Source: Sarcophilus harrisii (taxonomy: Eukaryota > Chordata > Mammalia > Dasyuromorphia > Dasyuridae). From it: a stretch of 64,000 nucleotides of DNA. Below the pieces are notes generated by a model. It was not told the DNA's origin and ran no database searches. It saw nothing but the letters and a program-made list of their open reading frames with translations. The first letter of the stretch is position 1. Every line of letters begins with the position of its first letter. The translations under genes and the position numbers were made by a program. The stretch is taken from NCBI RefSeq assembly GCF_902635505.1, contig NC_045432.1, positions 72,175,823 to 72,239,822 of the forward strand. The letters are read 5' to 3'. Shown here piece by piece: positions 55,660 to 64,000 of the stretch.

Positions 55660-56131
55660 TGTTTTAACAATAAGTCAGTAGATCCTAAATCTTCTGGCTT
55701 CGGAGTCTGCCTCAAGAAACTCCCACTCCCCATCTGTCTAATTCTGAACAGACCACTCTTCAGTCAGATAGCTTCTGGCCTCAAGACAGTCCCACAGATC
55801 AAACGTCTAAGACAATAGTGAACAGACCGCTCCTCGGGTCACTGCCAACTTTTGGATAATCTGTGGGTCAGTGATACCCAAATTCTGGAGAACACCCCTC
55901 TGGGCCCTAGAATTAGCACGTCAAGGAGAGAAAGCTGGATAAAGGGATCTCATCTCTCTTAGGGCTTTGCTCATTTCTTTTGGAATTAAGCCTACCTCAA
56001 TTGGCGTTATAATTACAATAAACTCGGCCCCTTGACTAGGAAATGGGTTCAAGCCTGCAAATTCTTTGGAGACACCCTGAAACACTGGTCTGTGACCCCA
56101 AACTTTTAGGATCCCCTTCCCAACTTCAACA
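55660..56131 (+). mobile_element. Candidate fossil retroviral LTR (+ strand)
   Basis: A 472-bp stretch bounded by TG and CA, with a purine-rich run (TTTTAGGGGGGC) just before it and an AATAAA signal at about 56,020. It is followed two bases later by a tRNA-Ile-like stretch, as expected of a primer-binding site. No internal region follows. It looks like an old remnant of the endogenous retrovirus type. Confidence 0.4.
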
Positions 56132-56133
56132 TT

Positions 56134-56176
56134 TGATGATTCATACGGGGATCAAACTCATGACCTTAGCGTTACT
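56134..56176 (-). pseudogene. tRNA-Ile-like antisense segment
   Basis: The sequence CATACGGGGATCAAACTC followed by ATGACCTTAGCGTTA matches the reverse complement of the 3' half of tRNA-Ile (AAU type) over about 40 bases with several changes. It is not a whole tRNA gene. It could be the primer-binding site of the preceding LTR or a tRNA pseudogene piece. Confidence 0.45.
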
Positions 56177-56189
56177 TTCCAACCTCAAC

Positions 56190-56785
56190 AATATGGCACC
56201 TACTATGTGCAGGCGCAGCTTTACAAGTATTATCTTATTTTGTGATGACCGCGTATTTTAAAATCAGCCGGAGTCAGGAATTCAGGTTAGGGGAAAATCA
56301 TCAATCTTTATTCTCAGTGAAGAAGGATCAGAGGTGGAAGAGAATGGGTGATAGCAATGTGTGCAGCTGAGTCAAGAAGCTAGCTAGACCAGAAGCCACA
56401 CCACCAGCACCACCAGAGTAGAACCCAGGCCCAATCTCTCCCAGCCTCTCTTCCTGTCTCTCTGCCTCCACCCACCCAAATCGTCATTTCCTATACAACA
56501 CATCAGGACTTGCACAGAGAGTGGGCGGGGACCATTCTTTATCCAAGCATGTATATTAATAGGGTATAGTCCAATTACTATTTAGCCTCATGTGCTTGGG
56601 ACCTCAGTGCATCAACTCAAGCCTCAGTCCATTACATTATTTGATCATAACAATAACTCTGGAGGTAGGCATTATTATTATCCCTGTTTTCCAGATATGA
56701 AAACTGAGATGTGACCAAAGTCACCCAGCTACTAAGTGGCTGAAGCCAGATTTGAACTTTGGTCTTCCTGACTACCTAACTGCCC
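56190..56785 (-). mobile_element. MIR SINE (antisense) split by a solo LTR
   Basis: The left part is 'GGCACCTACTATGTGCAGG' to 'TATTATCTTATTT'. The right part is 'TGATCATAACAATAACTCTGG', 'GAAAACTGAGATG', 'TCACCCAGCTACTAAGTGG', 'CTACCTAACTGCC'. The two join seamlessly without the LTR. Confidence 0.85.
56241..56636 (-). mobile_element. Fossil solo LTR of an endogenous retrovirus
   Basis: It is 396 bp long with TG/CA ends and a 6-bp target-site duplication TTATTT on both sides (56,235-56,240 and 56,637-56,642). An AATAAA signal on the minus strand (near 56,310) sets its direction. No internal sequence remains, the usual result of LTR-LTR recombination. The 6-bp duplication suggests a class II (beta-like) family. 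It is younger than the MIR it splits. Confidence 0.85.
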
Positions 56786-57764
56786 CTAGCTGTAGTGTAC
56801 TTGAGGGTCATGGTAGTTTGACTCCCAACTTTTACGCACTTTATAGTCATGTTGGGTGGGTCCATTGACTGCTAAGATGGTAGCGTGACATAGTGGATAT
56901 ATACAGCGTTGGACTGACCAGAAACAAAGGGAAGTGACCCTCAGTGGATACAGTGGATATATTTTCAAGGAAGACCACATCTTTCCTAGAAGCATTCTCC
57001 TAGCATAGGACTCCTCTGGACTATTTCATGCCCTATAAGGAGGCCTTTATTAGTTCAGATTTTATATTGGACCATATGAGGTACCCATAGGTCATTGAAA
57101 AGTTAGCAAAAGAAAACTTACTTATCCATAGCAAAGAAAGGATACTCAACAAGGATACAGACGCACTTGATGCTACTTCTACTTCCTTCTAGAACTATTT
57201 ATGGTCAGCAGGGATCCAAACTCCTTGTGGGTTGGCTTTTTCATACCCTTTGGTGACTTGGAAGCCAAGTTGATACCAATACAAAAGCAAAAAAGAGGAA
57301 GACACAGGGACTAGTATGGTCCAGGACAGCCTTGCGATCTTTTAGGGAAAACTAGCCTAATATATATTTGGGGGCACCCTGGGAGATATTGGTCCTATCA
57401 CATTGTCTCCTGGAAGACAACTATGCCAAATTCAAGGTAATACATATACTCTTAAACTATCATTATTATGGTATATTATTATGATATATAAGCCCCTACT
57501 AGTATGTTTACCTTGGAATAGTCTGTCAGAGGATACATTCAGCTCAAAGCAAAGGCACTTACTGAACACGCAGTAAGAAGCAAACATGAAGAGGGGGCAA
57601 CTCACACCTTTAGAGCTGCAGGATTGCGAATGTACTCATACCGTTCCTACCAATCTTGGGCTCAAATTCTCTGCTGAATGTCACTCGTCTATACAGTAGT
57701 ACTCGACCGGAATACTGATTGTTGCAGATGTTGCTCTATTCCAAAGTACCACTTTGGGGTCCAC

Positions 57765-59070
57765 CTCACCTAGACTGTTGTAATAGCTTGAAGACTGAAG
57801 TCCCTGTCTCAGATCTCTTCTCACTCCAGTCCATCCTCTACTAAACTGTCCAAGAAATCCTCCTAAAGCACTGGTTTGAACATGTCAGTAACTCCAGTGG
57901 TTTCCTGTTACTTCCATGATGAAATATAAAATTCTCCTGGTGGTTTTTAAATCCCTTCATAATTAGGCTCCTTCTGGGAAAAGGACCCACATATGCAAAA
58001 ATGTTTGTGGCAGCCTTGAGTGGCAAGAAACTGGAAGCTGAGTGGCTGCCCATCAGTTGGAGAATGGCTGAATAAGTTATGGTATATGAATGTTATGGAA
58101 TATTATTGTTCTATAAGAACCAATCAGCAGCATGATTTCAGAGAAGCCTGGAAAGATTTACACGAATTGATGCTCAGTGAAATGGGTAGGACCAGGAGAT
58201 CATCGTACACAGCAACAAGAAGCCTATATGACGATCAATTCTGATGGACATGACTTGCACCAACAATGAGGTGATTCAGACCAGTTGTAATGTTCTTGTG
58301 ATAAAGCCAGCCATCTACACCCAGAGAGAGGGCTGTGTGGGCACTGAGTGTGGATCATAACATAACATTCTCACTCTTTTTGTTGTTGTTCGCGTTTTTG
58401 TTTTCTTATTCATTTTCTTTCCTTTTTGATCCCTTTTTCTTGTGCAGCAAAAGCACTGTGTAAATACTGTTTACACATATTGGATTTAACATATATTTTA
58501 ACATGTCTAACATATATTGGATTGCTTGCCATCTAGGGAAGGGGTGGGGGGAAGGAGGGGAAAATTTGGAACGCAAGACTATGTTGAAAAATTATCCATG
58601 TTTTGAAAATAAAAAGCCTTAATAAAAAAAATAGCTTAAAGTTTAAAAAAAATAATTAGGCTCCTTCTGACCTTTCCAGTCTTCTTATATCTTTGACCCC
58701 GCCATGTTCTCTAGAATCCAGTGACACTGAGCCCTTTGCTGTTGCTTTATCTCCCAACACTGCCCTTTCACTGATTGTGCCTCATGCTGGGAATACTCTC
58801 GCTCCTTACTTCTACCAGCTGGCTTCCCTGGCTTTCTTCAAGTCTCAAAGAAAATCCCATTTTCTACCAAAAAACGTCTTTCCCTGAATGTTAATGCCTT
58901 CCTTCTGAGATTAACTCCAATTTCTCCTCCATGTGTCCTATTTATCCATGTTTACATCTCATCCTAGACTGGGAGCTCCTTGAGGGCGGGGGCTTTTTGC
59001 CTTTTGTATCCCTACACCTTAGGCCAGCACTTGGCACATACCTGGCACTTAATAAATTCTTGTCTATTTA
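57765..59070 (+). mobile_element. L2 LINE 3' region split by an L1
   Basis: Left part 57,765-57,958 ('CTTCTCACTCCAGTCCATCC', 'GTTTGAACATGTCAGTAAC'), right part 58,670-59,070 ('GAGCTCCTTGAGGGCGGGGGC', 'CAGCACTTGGCACATACC', 'CTTAATAAATTCTTG'). Confidence 0.85.
57977..58651 (+). mobile_element. L1 3' end with 18-bp target-site duplication
   Basis: It begins 'GAAAAGGACCCACATATGC' and ends in an A-rich tail. ATAATTAGGCTCCTTCTG is perfect on both sides (57,959-57,976 and 58,652-58,669), so it is probably one of the youngest insertions here. It is 5'-truncated. Confidence 0.95.
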
Positions 59071-59932
59071 TCTTCACTCGAATGGACGCTATTTCACCAT
59101 TTGTCTATAGTCAACATCATCTCTAGTTTCAGATTTAGTTGATGTCCTAGGCTAACTAGAACCCAGACCCCAGGACCCACAAAAATCCTGGCTCTAGGGC
59201 GTGCCATTTCCCAAGCAAAATCCCAAGCTCCCAGCTAGCTGCTTTTCTTGCTGACTCATCTGCCTTTGGACAGAGCCACATGCTTAGTGTGTACTGGGAG
59301 TGCAGGGAGAAGAGGGAAACCCCTTCCCCTCCATTTGCCCCACTCTACCAGAAGCACTCCTAAAGCTGGCTACCTGGACTCTAGAGTCTGCTACCCGGCT
59401 GGACTCCCTCATTTTCTTTGTCTCTATTTCTGGCCCTTTCGTATGCAAGATGACAACAGGTTTCTTTTCTCTGGGAGACCCAGCAGCAGTGTTCAGGAAC
59501 CCATTACCCACTCTTCCTCGCCTTGTGAGCTCCTCCCTTGCCCCTATTACCCCTGCTACTCAGCTGGCTATCGGTGCTAATTTGCAACAACCAGGAAATG
59601 GTAGCAATGCCCAGTTCCCTCTGCACGTGCCCTCATGTCTGTGCTTACCGCCTACAGCTGCCACTCTGCTGGGGCAGATCTTACATGACTTTCTGCAGCT
59701 GTAGGAAGAAACCCACCCCAGGGCCAGCTTTATCCACAGGGAGGCGGGTCGCAATGTGTGTACCAGTGGTGGCAGTCTTACAACTCTCTACACGGAATAG
59801 CCGGTTTGCCCAGCTCCTCACCAGGGTGGGGTGTCTTTCCAGGATGTGAAAGAAACCATTTGGAAGGTGCTGGGGTGGGGAGGGCAGGCCGGAGAAGTTC
59901 TGACTGCTGGCTGCTTTTTCTCTTCCTTCCAG

Positions 59933-60013
59933 GCTCGGGTTACTATCCCGATGAAAGCTACAATGAAGTGGCTGTTGAGATGCCCCCCCAGGTTCCTGCT
60001 CTGGACTACCGAG
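59933..60013 (+). CDS. SRPX2: SRPX2 exon 3: conserved segment before the first sushi domain
   Basis: An acceptor (TTTTTCTCTTCCTTCCAG) precedes 81 bases encoding [12 protein letters not shown], then [14 protein letters not shown], ending before the donor GAG|GTAATT. Human SRPX2 has [26 protein letters not shown] here, the same length, with changes clustered in the middle acidic stretch. Entry and exit are both phase 1, so the exon keeps frame and can join a phase-1 sushi exon, as is usual for this domain. No sushi cysteines occur yet; they start in the next exon, outside the window. The intron before it (48,849-59,932) is 11,084 bp. I see no damage in the exon, so the gene looks functional. 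Confidence 0.93.
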
Positions 60014-61280
60014 GTAATTTCAGCTCCCAGCCAGCCTGGGACCCATGAGGGCAAGGACCATAGATCACACCTCCTGGTCCCCAGTAAGATAACGGCCAGA
60101 CACATGATGTAAACATTTTGGATACTGGCTACATCAATGAATGAATCAAAGGCCCAAAGGGAAACTGAGCAAGGAGTATGAGGGAGGAGACCAGCCTAGC
60201 TGTTGTTGAAGGATTAGACTGGGGGACTAGTGGGAGATAAGGCTGGAGAGTAAGACTGGAGTCAGATCATAACAGACCTGAGAGGGTTTTAGAGGGGAAA
60301 TCTGCACTGGGGAGAAGGTAAGACTGAATTACTCCGAAATTCTCTTAAAGCTTCTCTCCCAGGAGAAGAGTTTGGACTTGCTATGGTAAGCAGGCAATTC
60401 CAGGTTCTTGAGTATGACTAACGCAAAAAGAGTGAATAATCTGGTGGCCATGGTGGTATTGGGAAGAGTAATTAGGGTGAATCTGAGAAACAGTGAGACA
60501 GTAACAAATTCTGTGACCTCCTTAGAGCCAAACTCAACTTGGCTGTTCTTTATCATCATTCCCCTTGACTTCCTGGTAGCAGGAGACGCCTTCCTCCTTC
60601 TCCTTGAGACTCAGATGAGGTAATGTCTACCAGTGCTTTGCAAACTTTTGAGGACTATCTCTATCCATGTGAGCTGTTCCACTGATGATAACCAATATTT
60701 ATGAAGCAGCGTACCAGGAACTGTGTCCCTGGCACACAGCATTTCCTGATTTTCCTCGCGTTTCTAGCTCGGTTACTCCCCTTTTCTTGTTTGCACCTTG
60801 TTCCTTACTTGAGAATCCAAGCACTCCCCAAGCAGCAGTGCTCAACCATAGACCAGTTCCTCTTCTTTCTCCCCCAAAGCTCTCTTCCAGTTCCCACAGC
60901 TTCCATTGTCATCTCCCTTGATGGATGTGCTGCCCAGGTCTCCCCGCCAACCTCCCTTCTGATTTAGTCATACATCTTCAAAATTTCCCAAGCTTATCTC
61001 TCATCACTCAGCAGGAGCCAGGCTAGCTTTCCCATCGTGCTCGGAATGCCCTACACACCCCTTTCCACTCCACTTAGCTCCCCATCCTCTGATTCAAGGT
61101 CCACATCATGTGTGAAGACACCTTGGCTTCCCTCTGGACCCCTCCAGCACTTGGTGACGAGGCCCCTCACTAGGCATTCAGCAGCCCCTGCCTTTTTTTT
61201 TTTTGCCAGCCAGCTTCTTCTTGTGTCTCGTTGCTCCTCAACTATATTATTAAGCAACACATGATAATGGTTTCACAAGG
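60014..61280. other. SRPX2 intron 3, mostly unique
   Basis: No sushi-domain exon seen. Possible L2-like sequence at 61,030-61,180 and a T run at 61,193-61,205. Confidence 0.5.
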
Positions 61281-61284
61281 CAGT

Positions 61285-61445
61285 GGGACAACCACAGTCC
61301 TAGATTTGGAATTAGGAGATCTGGGTTCAAATCTTAGGCTTGCCACCTGTGTGAGCTACTTCCTCTCAGGGCTTCCATTCCCTCTATCAAATGAGGAGGT
61401 TAGCCTAGATGGCTTCGGAGGCTCCCTCAAACTATTAGTCCTCGA
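61285..61445 (+). mobile_element. MIR-type SINE
   Basis: 'GGAATTAGGAGATCTGGG', 'TTCAAATCTTAGGCTTGCC', 'TCAAATGAGGAGGTTAGCC'. Confidence 0.7.
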
Positions 61446-61574
61446 CTTGATATTGATCCCACCTCTGACCATTACTAATCATGTAAACTAGTAAGTTTAC
61501 TTACTGGTAAACTAGTACTCCAGCACCTGTCTCTGACCATTAGTAACCATGTAAACCGGTGACCTTTTTTTACT

Positions 61575-61760
61575 TACCATTTAAACCATGGCCAAGTCCC
61601 TTTATCTCTGAGCCTTCTAAATTCTTCATCTGTCCAATGAGAATCGCATCAGCTCCAGCATCTGCTTCCTTGGGCTATTGGGAGGTTTGCATGTGACAAT
61701 GCGGGTCTGAACTGGAAAGCCGCACCTTCATGTCACTTATTCTCAATATTTCCATAAGAG
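61575..61760 (+). mobile_element. MIR SINE
   Basis: 'GGCCAAGTCCCTTTATCTC', 'TTCTTCATCTGTCCAATGAG', 'TTGGGAGGTTTGCATGTGAC'. Confidence 0.65.
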
Positions 61761-62454
61761 CAGAGCCCGAGGCTTATCTTTCCCTGTATTCCCAGAAGGC
61801 CTTGAGTTTGTGGCTTGACCAATTCGAATAGTTGGGGAATGGGAGTCATCAAACAATGTCCAAGGAGCTTTGCCAGAGGAATGATGACCTAGGTCTATCT
61901 AAGTGGCCCCCTGGAGTGACCTTTCATGCAAAATGAACAGCTGACCTTGTACAGGACTACGTGGTCCATAGAACATCTTCACCTTAGCCTGAATCTAATG
62001 ATGTAACGTGTAAGGCCTACCTCTTCCTTAAGGCCTGAGGACCTCATGTCTAGCCTCTTTCTCCCGGGCAAATTGGGGTAGATGCAAGGATGCAAGGATG
62101 TTATTCGGGTAGATATTCAGCAATGGCTGCTTGGGATGGAGGGGGACATGTCACCTTGACAGGCTTTTAAATTTAATCTTTATTCTTGATAGAAAAAGAA
62201 GTTTTTCTACCACTTTCTTAAGTCAAGACAATCGAAAAAACAACAACTCGGGTCCTGACTCATAGCATTTGCTGGTTTCAGGAGTATAAATGGTCATGCT
62301 GAAAATGTGACAACCAGCTCTGGCCAGGTCTAGTGGGCTCCAGCATGCCCCTCGATGGAAATACATTACATAAGTGAGCTAAAGTGTACAACCTAAAGAT
62401 CCAGACAGACCTATGAATGAGTGAAGACGACAAAGGTGACATAGATGTTGTAAG

Positions 62455-62620
62455 CGTTCAGAGGACCCTGAGCAAGTCACCTTCTGCCTCAGTTTCCTGA
62501 TTTGTAAAATTAGGTAATCATAGCCCCTACCTCCCAGGGTTATAAGGATAAATTGAGATACTATTGTAAACTACTTTGTAAACTTTCAAGTACTATATAA
62601 AATGATATTGTTACTATCCC
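62455..62620 (+). mobile_element. MIR SINE 3' two-thirds
   Basis: 'CCTGAGCAAGTCACCTTCTG', 'CTCAGTTTCCTGATTTGTAAAATTAGG', 'CCTACCTCCCAGGGTTATAAGG', 'TATATAAAATGATATTG'. Confidence 0.85.
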
Positions 62621-63109
62621 CATGTGGCTGATGGGAAAACGGGGACTCTCGGAGACTGGAGGACTTCCCCAGGACTTAAACCCAGCATCCTTTGATATTT
62701 GGCCCTAATTATGGCCTAGAATCAACAAATGGGTTTCCACGTGAGCTTGTGAAACTGTCTTCTGGAGCAAGGGGAATATTTTAAAATAGATTTTCATTCA
62801 TTAGAATTGACGACGATACCGTCTGACTGCAAAGTCACAGGGGATTTGATTTCTGGCCATCCCTTCCCGGGGCCCTAACAGGCCCTGGTTTTAGCAGGTC
62901 TTGATTTTAACCTAGTAATTTCTTAATCCCCAAACCTGGAGTCGTTCTTGCAATACAAGGATGCTGCCACTAGATGGGGTCAGTATGTCGTGCTCAAAGC
63001 TGTGGGACCACTGCTTTTAGTGCCCCAGAGAGGTTCCAGAACCTTATTCATGGTCTAACCCTCTCATATTCAGCAAAATAGGAAATATTTGAATTTGCAA
63101 AAGATCCTG

Positions 63110-63112
<3 letters not shown>

Positions 63113-63147
<35 letters not shown>
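63113..63147 (+). repeat. Poly-T run
   Basis: About 35 uninterrupted T residues. Confidence 0.97.
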
Positions 63148-63149
<2 letters not shown>

Positions 63150-63154
63150 AACAC

Positions 63155-63310
63155 GGGAAACCCTGGACAAAGGTAATCTCTCCAAAGCACCTTCTATAAC
63201 TTGCAATTGTCCTAGACTCAGAAAAAGTACAATGACTTACCCAGGCTCTCACAGCAAGTGTCAGAAGCAGATTTTCCATCAAGGTCTCTATTCATTGCTC
63301 CACACTCCCT
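63155..63310 (-). mobile_element. MIR-like SINE (antisense, diverged)
   Basis: 'CAATGACTTACCCAGGCTCTCACAG', 'CAAGTGTCAGAAGCAGATTT'. The poly-T before it is not part of MIR. Confidence 0.6.
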
Positions 63311-63639
63311 CCCGATTCTGAATATAATTTTCAGAATTGACTTTTTATGGGCAGAGATTTAATAAAAGGAAAAAATGATTTCCAGAACATGCCCCGAGGG
63401 TCAGTCCGTGTACATCCAGTCCAATCTCCCGTACTTTTTAATATGCTTGGTCAAAAGCTCAGTCAAGCTGAAGATCAACATCAAAGATTCCTGACTGGGC
63501 TGCTTATCTCTCAGGGCCAGCTGGCTTTTCTCTTTCTACTCCCCTGCTAGGCTGGGCCAGCTAATCACATAGAAGGCCTTGCTTAGCCTTAGGGCAATAT
63601 GGCGTCCCCTTTGCCTCCTCCCCTATACTACCTGGCTGA

Positions 63640-63815
63640 TAATGGACCAGTAATCTCATCTCTCCCCGCTTCCAATTCCTCATCTGTCAAATGGGGATAA
63701 TTAGGTCTGGAGTATATATCTCACAGGGTTATTATGAGGCTCAAATGCAATCATGTCTGCAGTGAAGCACTTTGCACCCCTTAATATGCTACCGAAATGG
63801 CAGTAATTATTATTC
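63640..63815 (+). mobile_element. MIR SINE 3' two-thirds
   Basis: 'CCTCATCTGTCAAATGGGG', 'CTCACAGGGTTATTATGAGGC', 'GAAGCACTTTGCACCCC'. Confidence 0.85.
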
Positions 63816-64000
63816 TGCAGGCCCTCGCTCTCAGAGATCTGGCTTCCCTCCCTACAATGCTGTTTTTCTCCAGTCTCAGAAGACGGTTCTTCTGTACTTT
63901 GCTATTTTCAGTTTCCCATCAAATATTTAGTTTCCTCAGCTGGAGCTGAATAGATGTTGATATTCATGTAATCCTTGTTTGCCTGAATGAATAAATGAAG

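Larger units (their letters stand above)
46620..64000 (+). other. SRPX2: SRPX2 gene, 5' part (exons 1-3 and introns), continues beyond window
   Basis: The locus is identified by two coding exons whose translation matches the N-terminus of SRPX2 (sushi-repeat-containing protein X-linked 2). SRPX2 is a secreted protein known to bind the urokinase receptor and to act in angiogenesis and in synapse formation. The visible parts are a likely noncoding first exon, the exon with the start codon and signal peptide, an 11.1-kb intron, and the short exon just before the sushi repeats. Human SRPX2 likewise has a noncoding first exon. No sushi-domain coding sequence was found between 60,014 and 64,000, so the rest must lie to the right. 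The left boundary is uncertain because the transcription start was not located. Confidence 0.85.

Noticed and set aside
56134-56176. Functional tRNA-Ile gene
   Set aside because: Only the 3' half is present and it has several changes; no full cloverleaf is possible.

Overview
This is mammalian nuclear DNA, almost certainly from a marsupial. It is dominated by pieces of marsupial-type L1 LINEs (many 5'-truncated 3' ends), tRNA-derived SINEs that begin 'GGCAGCTAGGTGGCACAGTG', and MIR, L2 and CR1/L3 relics. The one host gene I recognise is the 5' part of SRPX2 on the + strand. I infer the species group from repeat types only and cannot name the species. SRPX2 is X-linked in human (Xq22), so the window may lie on the marsupial X.

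Layout. 1-13.1 kb: nested L1, SINE and MIR pieces with several inverted duplications and one chimeric fragment that looks like a template switch. 13.1-20.2 kb: a satellite array of about 68-bp monomers that resemble the tail of MIR SINEs. Eight monomer types follow one another in a fixed order, giving a higher-order unit of about 545 bp. The array also holds a 3.62-kb tandem duplication, an L1 insertion present in both copies, and a GC-rich minisatellite insert present in both copies. It lies exactly between two copies of one segment (4.3-13.1 kb and 20.2-24.7 kb). 24.7-27.7 kb: the rest of a decayed L1. 27.7-32.6 kb: mostly unique sequence with CR1/L3, MIR and SINE relics and a candidate conserved noncoding block near 28.7-29.3 kb. 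32.65-33.84 kb: a second, unrelated, decayed satellite of about 175 bp with a two-part unit. 33.8-46 kb: L1, L2 and MIR relics, including a 259-bp direct duplication with one visible mismatch.

46.6-64 kb: SRPX2. A probable noncoding exon 1 ends at 46,740 in a consensus donor. Exon 2 carries the start codon and signal peptide (CDS 48,767-48,848). After an 11.1-kb intron, exon 3 (59,933-60,013) encodes the conserved [11 protein letters not shown] segment. Both junctions are phase 1. The sushi-domain exons lie beyond the right edge. The introns hold a 470-bp TCTG-rich tract, a 490-bp GATA/GGAT tract, a 13-bp minisatellite, two fossil LTRs and an L2 split by a young-looking L1 with an 18-bp target-site duplication.

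Main points of interest are the MIR-tail higher-order satellite and its placement at a duplication junction, the second dimeric satellite, and the inverted and template-switch architecture at 0-7 kb. I saw no other protein-coding host gene, RNA gene or CRISPR array. Repeat boundaries were read by eye and are approximate to roughly 10-30 bp except where a target-site duplication fixes them.
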